Source: Pseudomonadota bacterium
Lineage (GTDB): Bacteria > Pseudomonadota > Gammaproteobacteria > Burkholderiales > Burkholderiaceae_B
Assembly (NCBI GenBank): GCA_023440825.1
Contig: JAEXRL010000018.1
Location: 229,007-293,006, forward strand
DNA length: 64,000 nucleotides
Reading direction: 5' to 3'
The notes under the pieces were generated by a model. It saw nothing but the letters and a program-made list of their open reading frames with translations. It did not search any database and was not told the DNA's origin. Of this stretch, positions 1-8,737 are shown in pieces (positions within the stretch are counted from its first letter, which is position 1; each line of letters starts with the position of its first letter). Both the position numbers and the translations under genes were made by a program.

Positions 1-774
1 TTGAGCTAGCGCTAAAAACTGCTGTTTTTCTGCTTCCAAAGCCTGCTCTAGCGATGTCTGGGGGCTGTGGCGTAGCAGGGCTTTTCCTGCATTTTGTGCC
101 TGACGTGAACCTTGTCGTAAGTGTTGAGCCAGTTGCTGGGCATGATGTTCCAGTTGCGCGCGGGGAACGAGCTCGGCGATCAGTCCGTATTGCAGGGCTT
201 GTTCGGCAGTAAGTGGCTGGTTCAATAAGTACATATGCAGGGCACGTTGCTGCCCTACGCGTTGTGGCAGTGTCCAACTGGCACCGCCATCGGGCGTGGC
301 ACCCAGGGCGCTATACGCCATAATGAAGCGGCTGTCGTCGCTGGCCATGATCAGGTCACAGGCCAGGGCGAGCGACAGGCCTGCACCCGCGACAGAGCCT
401 TGGGTATAAGCGATAACCGGGCAGGGCAAGGCTTGCAGTAGCTCACAGACTTGAGCCACGGTGTCGATCAGTGCGGCCAAGGGTTCCAGAGCTAAGGGTT
501 GATCCAGACCGCTGCGCTGGCTTTGACTGGCGAGTAGATGAGCGAAAAACTGTATGTCGCCACCCACCATGAAATGATCACCCTGAGCACGCAGGAACAC
601 CGCGTTTAACTGGTCGGCCTGCTTGCTTAACGTTCGTAATTGCTGAAGCAGGGCCTGTGCCATGGACGGGTTCAGGCTGTTACGTCGCTCGGCCTGTTGC
701 AGACTTAGGGTGGCAATGCCGGCATCGATATGCAGCGCAACGAGCTCAGGCTTAGGGGCAGTATTGGCTGACAT
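1..774 (-). CDS. Enoyl-CoA hydratase/isomerase family protein (3' part outside window)
   Basis: The protein belongs to the crotonase superfamily and probably hydrates or isomerises an acyl-CoA intermediate in the cytoplasm. The reading frame is open for 258 codons to the window edge, so the C-terminus is missing. Visible hallmarks are an ERRNSLN stretch near residue 30, a GGDIQFF segment near residue 67, and AGAGLSLALACD near residue 130, which carries the oxyanion-hole glycines. The ATG at 774 follows an AAAGGAG ribosome site. It is the last visible gene of the liv-type ABC transporter/CoA-ligase operon, 11 bases after the ligase. That context suggests it acts on the CoA ester made by the ligase. 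The substrate is unknown; the family is certain, the exact reaction is not. Confidence 0.85.
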   Translation of the reverse strand, partial: MSANTAPKPELVALHIDAGIATLSLQQAERRNSLNPSMAQALLQQLRTLSKQADQLNAVFLRAQGDHFMVGGDIQFFAHLLASQSQRSGLDQPLALEPLAALIDTVAQVCELLQALPCPVIAYTQGSVAGAGLSLALACDLIMASDDSRFIMAYSALGATPDGGASWTLPQRVGQQRALHMYLLNQPLTAEQALQYGLIAELVPRAQLEHHAQQLAQHLRQGSRQAQNAGKALLRHSPQTSLEQALEAEKQQFLALAQ

Positions 775-785
775 ACATGGCTCCT

Positions 786-2606
786 TTAAGCGTATAAGGC
801 GTCGATTTCCGCCTGATAGGTTTGGTAAATGCTGCTGCGTTTAACCTTCATGGTGGCGGTTACTTCGCCATCGTCGTGGTCCAACTCTTTATTAAGCAAG
901 TGAAAACGGCGTATGTTGGCAACTGGCGCCAGTTCGGCGTTGCCCTGATTCACCTCTGTCTGGATAAGTTCGCGCACAGCCGGCGTTTCGACTAGCGAGC
1001 GAAAGTGGGTATAGGCAATACCTTGGCTTTCTGCCCATTTGCCCACGGTCTCCAGATCGATTTGTATCAGTGCGGATACGAAACGGCGCCCATCAGCCAC
1101 GGCAATACACTCTTTTATGTAGGGGCTGCCTTTCATAATGTTTTCGATTTCCGACGGCGTAATGTTTTTACCCCCAGCGGTAATCATGATGTCTTTCATG
1201 CGATCCACGATATACAGCTGTCCGTTGCGTTCGTCCACAACGTCGCCCGTGTGCAGCCAGCCATCTTGTATGGTTTCTGCGGTGGCTTGCGAGTTTTTAT
1301 AGTAGCCCGCAAAGACCATGGGCCCGCGTATAAGCAGCTCTTTCGTGTCGGCTGCAATGCGTTGTTCGGCGCCCAGTATGACGGTGCCTACCGAAGCGGG
1401 GTGAGGGTTGTGGACGGATTGTCCGGTAATCATGCCGGTAGATTCGGTTAAGCCGTACACTTCAACCAGGGGCACGCCTATACAACGAAAAAACCGCACC
1501 ACAGCCGGTGGTACCGGGGCGGCGCCAGTTAAGGCGACGCGGCAGCGTCGTAGCCCGGTGTAGTTTTGCAGGGCACGTAAAATAAGCCAGTACCACAGGC
1601 CAAAACGCAGTTTTTGTGGCAGGCTACGCTGTGCAGCCGGTATGTAGGACAAGGGGGCGCAGTCCTTCAAGGCGCGATTAAATAGCCAGCGACGTATCGG
1701 TCCTGTTTCGGCCATTTTGATCATGATGGACGAGTGCAGCTTTTCCCAGATGCGGGGCACACCCAGAAATAGGCTGGGTGCCAGTTCGCGTAAGTCCTCT
1801 TGTACGGTACGAATGGATTCGCCAAAATTAACCACCGAGCCCAGATAAATAGGGGTAAAGGTGGTGAGCATTTGCTCGGCCACATGGCATAAGGGCAAAT
1901 ACGATAGGTGGCTCGATTCTGTGTTCAGTTCTAGGCGATCAATAATGCCGGGTACCACGCCATGTATGTTGCGATAGCTGATCATGGCACCTTTGGGTTT
2001 ACCGGTAGAGCCTGATGTATAAATCATCAGCGCTAGGTCATCCAGGTGTTGCGTGGCCAGAACTTGTTCTATCAGTTGGGGGTGCTGCTGTTCGTAGGCT
2101 TTACCGGCTTGCTCTACGGCACTGTAGGTGTAGGCGTCTTGCGCGATACGGCTGTCGGTGTTTCGAAAGCCATCGGGTTCTATAATGATGATGTGTTTCA
2201 GGTGCGGCAGCTCGTGCCTGGATTCGGCAACTTTGTCGGCTTGCTCCTGATCTTCACAGATGACCACTTCTACATCCGCATGTTCAAGCACATAGGCCAC
2301 TTCCGGGGCGGGGCTGGTGGGATAGACCCCTACCGTGACTAAGCCGCTTAGGCCGCAACCCAATTGCGCCAGTACCCATTCTTGGCGGTTTTCCGAAATA
2401 ATGCCTACATGGGCACCAGGCTCCAGCCCCAGTGAGCGCAGACCTAAACCTAGCCAGCCGGCGCGGGTGTAGTAGTCTTGCCAGCTCAGAGCTCGCCAAA
2501 TGCCATAGTCTTTCTGGTGCAGCGCTATTTTTTCAGGGTGCTCCTGTGCCCGGCTGCGCAGCATTTGAGGCAGGGTCAGTTCAGGTATGGAAGAGTGTAT
2601 GCTCAT
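786..2606 (-). CDS. AMP-dependent acyl-CoA synthetase (long-chain fatty acid-CoA ligase type)
   Basis: This 606-residue enzyme of the ANL superfamily activates a carboxylic acid with ATP to acyl-AMP and then to the CoA thioester. The phosphate-binding motif YTSGSTGKPKG lies at about residues 196-206, the VYGLTESTG motif at about 385-393, and the hinge region LHTGDV followed by IVDRMKDIMITAGGKNITPSEIE at about 450-485. Length and motif spacing fit the FadD15/long-chain branch, but the substrate cannot be read from sequence. The start at 2606 lies one base after the livF-like stop, so the genes are translationally linked. Being coupled to an ABC importer and followed by an enoyl-CoA hydratase, it probably traps an imported organic or aromatic acid as its CoA ester. 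Confidence 0.88.
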   Translation of the reverse strand: MSIHSSIPELTLPQMLRSRAQEHPEKIALHQKDYGIWRALSWQDYYTRAGWLGLGLRSLGLEPGAHVGIISENRQEWVLAQLGCGLSGLVTVGVYPTSPAPEVAYVLEHADVEVVICEDQEQADKVAESRHELPHLKHIIIIEPDGFRNTDSRIAQDAYTYSAVEQAGKAYEQQHPQLIEQVLATQHLDDLALMIYTSGSTGKPKGAMISYRNIHGVVPGIIDRLELNTESSHLSYLPLCHVAEQMLTTFTPIYLGSVVNFGESIRTVQEDLRELAPSLFLGVPRIWEKLHSSIMIKMAETGPIRRWLFNRALKDCAPLSYIPAAQRSLPQKLRFGLWYWLILRALQNYTGLRRCRVALTGAAPVPPAVVRFFRCIGVPLVEVYGLTESTGMITGQSVHNPHPASVGTVILGAEQRIAADTKELLIRGPMVFAGYYKNSQATAETIQDGWLHTGDVVDERNGQLYIVDRMKDIMITAGGKNITPSEIENIMKGSPYIKECIAVADGRRFVSALIQIDLETVGKWAESQGIAYTHFRSLVETPAVRELIQTEVNQGNAELAPVANIRRFHLLNKELDHDDGEVTATMKVKRSSIYQTYQAEIDALYA

Positions 2607-2607
2607 A

Positions 2608-3420
2608 TCACGACAACCAGCGTTTACGGCGCTTATAGTGTTTAATGTTGCGGAAGCTCTTGTTTTCGCCGCTTCCCCCTACGCCTAAGTAAAACTCTTG
2701 TACGTCGGGGTCCGACGATAAAAACTCGGCGCTGCCATCGGTCACAATTTTGCCCATTTCCATGATGTAGCCGTAGTGGGCAACGGCCAGTGCCACCGAG
2801 GCGTTTTGTTCCACTAACAGCATGGATACGCCTTGTTCGGCATTAATACGCGCAATAATCTGGAAAATATTTTCGACCAGCAAAGGGGCTAAGCCTAACG
2901 AGGGCTCATCCAGCAATATCAGCTTGGGCTGGGCAATCAGGGCACGGCCTATGGCCAGCATTTGTTGTTCCCCCCCTGATAAGTATCCGGCCAGGTTATG
3001 GCGTCGCTCGTACAGGCGGGGGAAGTATTCGTAGACCAGGTCAAAGTTTGCTTTAAGGCCTGGGCGACCGTTTAATGCGTAAGTCGCCGATACCAGGTTC
3101 TCTTCTACGTTCAGGTCTTCAAAAACGCGCCGTCCTTCCATGATATGGAATAAGCCCTGACGCACTAGTTCGTGCGGTTTGTAGGCTTGAATATTCTTGT
3201 CTTCAAAGCGGATCGTGCCACTGCTTAGCTCGCCATTTTCTAATTCCAATAGGGAGGAAATGGCTTTTAGCGTGGTGCTTTTACCCGCGCCATTCGAGCC
3301 TAGCAGCGCCACGATTTGTCCGCGTGGCACTTGTAAAGACAGGCCACGCAAGACTTGCACGCTTTTGTTATAGAAGACTTCGATATTATTCAGGCTGAGT
3401 ACGGTATCGGCCACAGACAT
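2608..3420 (-). CDS. livF: Branched-chain-type ABC transporter ATP-binding protein, LivF-like
   Basis: One of the two ATPases of a HAAT (LivFGHMK-type) importer, on the cytoplasmic face of the membrane. It has a Walker A GSNGAGKST at about residues 34-42, a signature YLSGGEQQMLAIGRAL, and Walker B LILLDEPSLGLAP, in a protein of 270 residues. I place the start at 3420 (MSVADTV...), because GGAG sits 8 bases upstream and the upstream livK-like stop lies only 5 bases away; a longer frame from 3444 would overlap livK. The C-terminal tail is rich in lysine and arginine. The substrate of the system is not known: the livFGHMK symbols describe architecture, not proven leucine transport. Confidence 0.88.
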   Translation of the reverse strand: MSVADTVLSLNNIEVFYNKSVQVLRGLSLQVPRGQIVALLGSNGAGKSTTLKAISSLLELENGELSSGTIRFEDKNIQAYKPHELVRQGLFHIMEGRRVFEDLNVEENLVSATYALNGRPGLKANFDLVYEYFPRLYERRHNLAGYLSGGEQQMLAIGRALIAQPKLILLDEPSLGLAPLLVENIFQIIARINAEQGVSMLLVEQNASVALAVAHYGYIMEMGKIVTDGSAEFLSSDPDVQEFYLGVGGSGENKSFRNIKHYKRRKRWLS

Positions 3421-3425
3421 AGTGC

Positions 3426-4598
3426 TTACTCCAGAACAATCCAATCAGAGGCAGGCACCATTTTTTCCTGACTGATGTCTGCACGGTAGATACGTCCGAC
3501 AGGAATGGAGTTGCCACGTATGCTGATGGGCACACCAATCAGGCCACCGGTGTCGAAATTTTCGATTGAGTTCAGGGCCGCTTTCATGTTGTCACCGGTT
3601 AGGGGCTTGCCGGCAGCCAGAGTACGTTTGGCGGCTTCTCCATACAGCATGGCGGATAAAAAGCCCTGTATATACGGTACGTTCTGGTAGTCGGGCCGCA
3701 TTTCACGAATTTTCTCTAGCATGGGAGAGTTGCTGGATTCGTCGTAGTAGTAGTTGTAGGGCATCACTCCCATGAAGCCGTCGGCCACATCTTTCATTTG
3801 CATGACGGTGGAGTTGTCCATGGTCCAGAAGGTACCCATGAACTGAGTATCCATGCCCATTTTCCGCGCCTGACCAATGAACTCAGGGATGGGACCCAGT
3901 ATGTATCCATGGAAAATGGCATAGTCAGGGCGAGCGCGACGCAGTTTGGCAATTTCTGTGGACACATCTACGCTGCCGGGGGGCGTCATCAGCTCGGCGG
4001 TGACGCTTAAGCCCAGATCTTCCGCTGCTTTTTTACTGGCTTGTATGGGGTCACGACCAAACTCAGTATCTGAATAGATGAAGGCCACTTTAGCACCAGG
4101 TTTTTCCTGAGCAATATGGCGCAGCATAATGCCGAACATTTCGGTGTAGTCTGGGCCGGGTATGAACTGATAGGGGAATTTTTCCGGGTCGTTGAGCTCG
4201 GTGGCAAACGAGGCACCTGACATCAGGATGTTATTGCCGCGGTTCAGCTCCTGGTTAATGGTTTTACTAAATCCGGTGGAGTCGCCGTAGTAAAAATTCA
4301 CGTCGTTTTGGCTGGTGATTTTTTTAAACGCCGCCACCGATACATCGACCTTATAACCACTGTCCTCGGGCACATAGCGCAACTTGTAACCTTCTATGCC
4401 GCCTGCATCGTTAACGATTTTGACATAGTCTTGTATGCCTGCATGAATGCCAATACCGGCAAACGCAAACACACCGCTCATGGGAATAGAACCACCAATT
4501 ACAATTTCTTTTTCGGCGGCGTGTGCCAAGGCGGCACTGCCAAGTAGCCCTACGGCGATTGAGCCTTTGAGCCAGTGTGTTACACGAGTGATACGCAT
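3426..4598 (-). CDS. Periplasmic ligand-binding protein of the LivK/HAAT family
   Basis: Substrate-binding receptor of the ABC importer, 390 residues. A signal peptide is visible: positively charged MRITRVTHWLK, a hydrophobic core, then an ALAHAA cleavage region near residue 28, followed by the mature start EKEIVIGGSIPMSGVFA, typical of the type I peripheral-binding fold. The ATG at 4598 lies 24 bases after livM. The gene sits between the permease genes and livF, the usual layout in Burkholderiales clusters where the receptor is linked to a CoA ligase. Such receptors bind varied ligands (branched amino acids, short-chain amides, aromatic acids), so the ligand is left open. Confidence 0.87.
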   Translation of the reverse strand: MRITRVTHWLKGSIAVGLLGSAALAHAAEKEIVIGGSIPMSGVFAFAGIGIHAGIQDYVKIVNDAGGIEGYKLRYVPEDSGYKVDVSVAAFKKITSQNDVNFYYGDSTGFSKTINQELNRGNNILMSGASFATELNDPEKFPYQFIPGPDYTEMFGIMLRHIAQEKPGAKVAFIYSDTEFGRDPIQASKKAAEDLGLSVTAELMTPPGSVDVSTEIAKLRRARPDYAIFHGYILGPIPEFIGQARKMGMDTQFMGTFWTMDNSTVMQMKDVADGFMGVMPYNYYYDESSNSPMLEKIREMRPDYQNVPYIQGFLSAMLYGEAAKRTLAAGKPLTGDNMKAALNSIENFDTGGLIGVPISIRGNSIPVGRIYRADISQEKMVPASDWIVLE

Positions 4599-4622
4599 GG
4601 GTTTGTCTCCTGTTTGTATCGC

Positions 4623-5663
4623 TTATGACCGAAATGGCCATAGGTGGAAGAAGCGCTGTATGCGGCGCCATATTTCTTGCAGGCCCAAGGGCTCGAAGAT
4701 AAGAAAACCAATGATGAGCAGGCCGAACACAATAGTGCGTACGGGCGATAGGATCAGCGTGGCATCTGCACTAAGAGGTAGCCAGCCGACGATCATTTTT
4801 AGGGCCTCAGGCACCATGGTGATAAAGGTGGCGCCCAATATGCTGCCCAGTAAGGTGCCCATGCCGCCCACGATAATGGCGGTTAGAAAAAAGATGGACA
4901 TGGACAGGGGGAAGCTTTCCGGCGTAATGATGCGGAAAAAATAGGCCCACATGCCACCTGCCAGGCCGGCATAAAATGAAGACAGGCCAAACGACAGCAG
5001 TTTGTAGCGCAGTAGGGGGATGCCTAAGACTTCGGCCGATATATCGCGATCACGAATGGCAATAAAGGCGCGTCCTATCCGTGTTCTGAACAAATTGGCA
5101 GCACCCAGCAGCATGAGCACAGTAATGGGTACGACCATCCAGTAAAACTTGAAGGAGGTATCCAGATCGATGCTGAAAAACTGGGCGGGGGGTACGGTCA
5201 GACCTGCTGTGCCACCGGTAACGGAAGTCCAGTTGGCAAACACAAAGTGCAGAATCATCGAGGCGGCAATGGTGGCGATCGCCAGATACAGGCCCTTAAC
5301 GCGTAGAGAAGGAATGCCCACTATAAAGCCGCCCAGCATGGCCACACCGCCTGCGGCCAGTAGGTTTAGCAGCACGGGAAGCCCTAAGGCACCTTCCAGA
5401 ACGGCGACGGTATAAGCGCCTAGTCCCATAAAGGCAGCTTGTCCCAGGCTAACCAGACCGGTGTAGCCTGTAAGAATGTTCAGGCCGGTAGCACTGGCGA
5501 TATTGATGGCCACTAGACAAGCCAGGTATAGCCAGTATTCATTGGCAAAAAAGGGAAATGCACATAAGGCGCAGGCTAGAATAAAAAGCCATAGGTATTG
5601 CGTACGGCTATCGAAGAGCGCCTCGTCGTGTTGGTAGGAATATTTAGCGGTACCGATGCGCAT
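4623..5663 (-). CDS. livM: Branched-chain-type ABC transporter permease, LivM-like
   Basis: Second inner-membrane permease of the importer, 346 residues, with multiple hydrophobic segments and the family hallmarks TGYTGLVSLGQAAFMGLGAY (about residues 60-80) and the cytoplasmic-loop region FIAIRDRDISAEVLGIP (about 225-240), where the ATPase docks. The start is placed at 5663 (MRIGTAKYS): a GAGAGG ribosome site lies about 6 bases upstream and livH ends two bases earlier. An upstream ATG at 5693 would overlap livH and is less likely. The C-terminus is short and basic. Confidence 0.87.
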   Translation of the reverse strand: MRIGTAKYSYQHDEALFDSRTQYLWLFILACALCAFPFFANEYWLYLACLVAINIASATGLNILTGYTGLVSLGQAAFMGLGAYTVAVLEGALGLPVLLNLLAAGGVAMLGGFIVGIPSLRVKGLYLAIATIAASMILHFVFANWTSVTGGTAGLTVPPAQFFSIDLDTSFKFYWMVVPITVLMLLGAANLFRTRIGRAFIAIRDRDISAEVLGIPLLRYKLLSFGLSSFYAGLAGGMWAYFFRIITPESFPLSMSIFFLTAIIVGGMGTLLGSILGATFITMVPEALKMIVGWLPLSADATLILSPVRTIVFGLLIIGFLIFEPLGLQEIWRRIQRFFHLWPFRS

Positions 5664-5664
5664 G

Positions 5665-6543
5665 TTATAGCCTCTCGATTTCTCGTGTGCCAAACAAGCC
5701 GTAGGGGCGTAGCATCAGCACAATTATCAGAACCAGGAAGGTGGCTACAATTTTGTATTCCCCGCCTAGAAAACCACTGGCCCAGGCTTCGATCAGGCCT
5801 ATCATCATGCCTGCCACCAAGGCCCCCAATACGCTGTCCAGGCCCCCAACGATGACCACAACCAGCACGGATAAACCAAATACGCCCATGGATGGTGAAA
5901 TACCTCCTATGGCGCCAACGATAATGCCCGACACCGCAGCGATCATGGCAGCCACCATCCACGACAGAGAAAACACGCGTGGTACGTTAATGCCCATGGA
6001 GTAGGCCGCTGCCTGATCGGAGGCGGTGGCACGCAGGGCGACACCGCCACGCCAGTAGCGGAAAACAAGCAGTACTAAGGCGATAAGTATGAGGGTGACG
6101 AAAAAGCCGTAATACACTTTGGACGGAACAAAGGCCTCGCCAATAAAGACGGGCTCATCGGGCATAAAGTTGGGCATGCGGCGTGGGTCGGCTGTCCAGA
6201 CTAGTTCTACCAAACCAACCAAGACGGCGGCCAAGCCTACCGTGACCATAAAAACGGCAATAGGCGATTCGCCCAGCATAGGGCGTATGGTCAGGCGTTC
6301 AATAATGCCACCGGCCAGAGCACTGCCCACGATGGCGCCAGCGATGGCCAGCCATACTGGTAAGCCCCAGCTCGTGGCAAGGCCAAAGCAAAGGTAGGCG
6401 CCCAGCATCAGCATTTCTCCGATGGCCAGGTTCACGACCCCGGTGCTTTTGTAAATAATGACGAAGGCCAGGCCTGTTAGGGCATATAGGCCTCCTGTGC
6501 CTAGCCCGGCTAGGCTGATTTCCGCAAAAAATAGCCAGTCCAT
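5665..6543 (-). CDS. livH: Branched-chain-type ABC transporter permease, LivH-like
   Basis: First inner-membrane permease of the importer, 292 residues, strongly hydrophobic throughout. It has the N-terminal GLGTGGLYALTGLAFVIIYK segment typical of LivH, the conserved VVNLAIGEMLMLGAY stretch, and the coupling-loop region ALRATASDQAAAYSMGI near residues 170-190. Its ATG overlaps the livG stop by one base (TAATG), which indicates translational coupling. It forms the membrane channel together with the LivM-like subunit. Confidence 0.88.
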   Translation of the reverse strand: MDWLFFAEISLAGLGTGGLYALTGLAFVIIYKSTGVVNLAIGEMLMLGAYLCFGLATSWGLPVWLAIAGAIVGSALAGGIIERLTIRPMLGESPIAVFMVTVGLAAVLVGLVELVWTADPRRMPNFMPDEPVFIGEAFVPSKVYYGFFVTLILIALVLLVFRYWRGGVALRATASDQAAAYSMGINVPRVFSLSWMVAAMIAAVSGIIVGAIGGISPSMGVFGLSVLVVVIVGGLDSVLGALVAGMMIGLIEAWASGFLGGEYKIVATFLVLIIVLMLRPYGLFGTREIERL

Positions 6544-7379
6544 TATGGTGCCTCCGTGCTGAGTTCGGGGCGTAAGCGCTGACGTAAGTCGGCAATATCC
6601 CCCGAGCCCAGGTAGGCTTTAATCACTTCAGGGTTGGTTTGCACTTGTTGCGCGGTGCCGTCGGCAATAACCTGCCCAAAGTTCAGCACCACAACATGGT
6701 CGGATAAGTCCATGACCATGCCCATATCGTGTTCAACCATCAGCACGGTAATGCCCCATTCTTGACGCACATCCAGTATGAAGCGCGCCATGTCTTCGGT
6801 TTCTTCGCGGTTCATGCCGGCTACCGGTTCGTCCAGCATGAGTATTTTGGGTTGTATGGCTAAGGCTCTGGCCATTTCCACCCGTTTTTGCAGGCCATAG
6901 GGCAGCGCCGCGACAGAGTGGTGGCGGATATGGTCAATTTCCAGAAAATCGATAATGCGCTCTTCGATATCGCGTCGCAGTTCCTGCTCTTCGCGGCGGG
7001 CACGGCCTACATAAAACAGGGCATCCAGTACATTGGTGCGTAAGTGCGCGTGACGACCCAGTTTAATGTTGTCCAGTACCGTCATGCCGCGAAACAGGGC
7101 GATATTTTGAAAACTGCGAGCCAGGCCTAATTTGGCGCGGCGTGGTGGTGTAACGCGGGTAATGTCCTGGCCTTCGAATTGAATCGTGCCTTGCTGTGGC
7201 TTGTAAAAGCCCGAAATAGTGTTGAACAGCGAGGTTTTGCCAGCACCATTGGGCCCAATAACCGTGGTGATGGTATTGGGTTGCACCGAAAAACCTACGT
7301 CAGAAAGAGCACGTACACCCCCAAACGCCAACGTTATGCCGTCTAGCGTCAGTATGGGTGTGGAAACACGAGCGTCCAC
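6543..7379 (-). CDS. livG: Branched-chain-type ABC transporter ATP-binding protein, LivG-like
   Basis: ATPase of the HAAT importer, 278 residues. It has Walker A GPNGAGKTSLFN at about residues 43-54 and Walker B ILMLDEPVAGMNREETEDMA, the last part being the LivG-specific extension; the signature position reads LPYGLQKRVEMARAL rather than LSGGQ, as is normal for LivG. Translation probably begins with the GTG at 7379, which has a clear AAGGAG ribosome site 5 to 6 bases upstream. It is the first gene of the minus-strand operon that runs off the left edge of the window, and it faces the AraC-family regulator across 235 bases. Confidence 0.88.
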   Translation of the reverse strand: MDARVSTPILTLDGITLAFGGVRALSDVGFSVQPNTITTVIGPNGAGKTSLFNTISGFYKPQQGTIQFEGQDITRVTPPRRAKLGLARSFQNIALFRGMTVLDNIKLGRHAHLRTNVLDALFYVGRARREEQELRRDIEERIIDFLEIDHIRHHSVAALPYGLQKRVEMARALAIQPKILMLDEPVAGMNREETEDMARFILDVRQEWGITVLMVEHDMGMVMDLSDHVVVLNFGQVIADGTAQQVQTNPEVIKAYLGSGDIADLRQRLRPELSTEAP

Positions 7380-7479
7380 ATTGTCTCCTTTGAGGCCTTT
7401 ATATTGCCTGCTTATATTTTGCGAACCATGCCAATTGTTTGACTTGCTCGCTTTTTGTCTATGAGATCCTATTAGAGCG

Positions 7480-7496
7480 TATATCCTTGTGATATA
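7480..7496. promoter_or_regulatory. Inverted repeat in the livG/araC divergent region
   Basis: The 235-base gap 7380-7614 separates the ABC operon from the divergent AraC regulator and must hold promoters for both. It contains TATATC-CTTGT-GATATA, an exact 6-base inverted repeat with a 5-base spacer. This is nested inside a wider inverted repeat, AGATCC at 7464-7469 and GGATCT at 7498-7503. I infer a regulator site. No convincing -35/-10 pair was found, and AraC proteins often use direct repeats, so the assignment is weak. Confidence 0.35.
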
Positions 7497-7614
7497 TGGA
7501 TCTTCATAGTTATTCTATGTCAGTAAGGGATGGGCTTGAATGACAGAGCAAGCCTAATACTTTGCAATTTCTGCCAGATGTTTGGGGCTTTCTCTGATTG
7601 ATTTTTAAATTGTT

Positions 7615-8640
7615 ATGAAATTTGAGGCACAAACAATTTCAGTGCGCTTTGTGCAAGCGCTACTGGCCAGTGTGATTCGGCGGCCCGATTACGATCCGGC
7701 GTGGGTAAGTAATGTAGGCTTGGCTCCCGAGCTGCTGAGCTTGCAAGGTACGCGCATCACGATGGAGAAATTCGCCGAGCTGTATCGAGCATTGGCCATA
7801 CAGATGGACGATGAAACCTTGGGTTTTTTCTCGCGCCCCTTGCGTAATGGCACCTTAAAGTACTTGTGCCTTTCTATGCTTAGCGCACCAGCTTTACGAG
7901 TTGCCTTGAATCGTTTTTGTAATTTTTATCGTTTGATTAACGATGATGTCTTGTTCGAGGTATCTCACGCTCAGGGGGGCTTGGTTCGTATTGCTTTGCA
8001 CGAGCGTAATGATTTGGGGGCGTCGCGTGTGTTGGCTTTGGAGCTGATGTTGATGCTGGTGCAGGGCGTGTCCTCGTGGATGATCGCCAGAAAGATTCCG
8101 TTTGTACGCATTACATTTCCCTTCGATCGACCGGCACATGCCGCCGAGTATGATCACCTGTACCCAGGGCCGGTCTTTTTTAACGAGCCTGTAACAGCTT
8201 TGTATATGGATGCAGCGTATATGTACGAGCCCATTCGCCAAGATCAGATTTCCCTGCGTCGCTTTTTACGTAATGCGCCCATGAACTGGTTTTACTTTTT
8301 GGATACGGAAAGGCCGTACACCCATAAGGTGCGCAGCTATTTGCAAGAGCGTTTGGAAGAGGGCGTGAATGTCGAGCAGGCAGCGCACGCTTTGCATTTG
8401 TCAGCGCGTACCTTGGCTCGTCGTCTGGCCGATGAGGGCAGTAGCTTTCAGCGTATTAAGGATGCTTTACGCCGTGATTTGGCAGTCGAGTTATTGGATA
8501 AGACCCGAGAGCCAGTAGCAAGCATTGCACAAACCCTGGGATTTGAGGACGCCACCGCGTTTAACCGTGCCTTTCGGCAATGGACGGGCAGCGCACCGGG
8601 TGTGTATCGCAAGCGCCCTGCGGTGCGTACCTATCGCTAG
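7615..8640 (+). CDS. AraC-family transcriptional regulator (OruR/ArgR-like, N-terminal Arabinose_bd-type domain)
   Basis: A 341-residue DNA-binding regulator. The N-terminal two thirds resemble the ligand-sensing domain of AraC members with the Arabinose_bd fold, containing ELYRALAIQMDDETLGFFSRPLRNGTLKYLC near residues 55-85. The C-terminal 100 residues form the double helix-turn-helix: VEQAAHALHLSARTLARRLADEGSSFQRI, then PVASIAQTLGFEDATAFNRAFRQWTGSAPGVYRK. The ATG at 7615 has no good ribosome site; the leader is AT-rich. Divergent placement against the ABC/CoA-ligase operon suggests it controls that operon in response to the transported acid or its CoA ester. Confidence 0.88.
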   Translation: MKFEAQTISVRFVQALLASVIRRPDYDPAWVSNVGLAPELLSLQGTRITMEKFAELYRALAIQMDDETLGFFSRPLRNGTLKYLCLSMLSAPALRVALNRFCNFYRLINDDVLFEVSHAQGGLVRIALHERNDLGASRVLALELMLMLVQGVSSWMIARKIPFVRITFPFDRPAHAAEYDHLYPGPVFFNEPVTALYMDAAYMYEPIRQDQISLRRFLRNAPMNWFYFLDTERPYTHKVRSYLQERLEEGVNVEQAAHALHLSARTLARRLADEGSSFQRIKDALRRDLAVELLDKTREPVASIAQTLGFEDATAFNRAFRQWTGSAPGVYRKRPAVRTYR

Positions 8641-8737
8641 TTGATGGTCGCCATGGCTTTGAAGGACGCCTGCCGGTTTACAGCTTGTGCAATATGTTTT
8701 GCAGCATCAGACAGGCTAGAGGCTCGGGTGCAGGGGT

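Noticed and set aside
1005..1451. Plus-strand open frame of 148 codons inside the acyl-CoA ligase gene
   Set aside because: It is antisense to a gene with intact ANL-family motifs and has no family features of its own. Other long antisense frames, such as 4447-4944 and 55420-55848, were rejected for the same reason.
7398..7425. TTCGCA, 16-base spacer, TATAAA as a livG promoter on the minus strand
   Set aside because: The implied start point would fall within the ribosome site of livG, leaving no leader.
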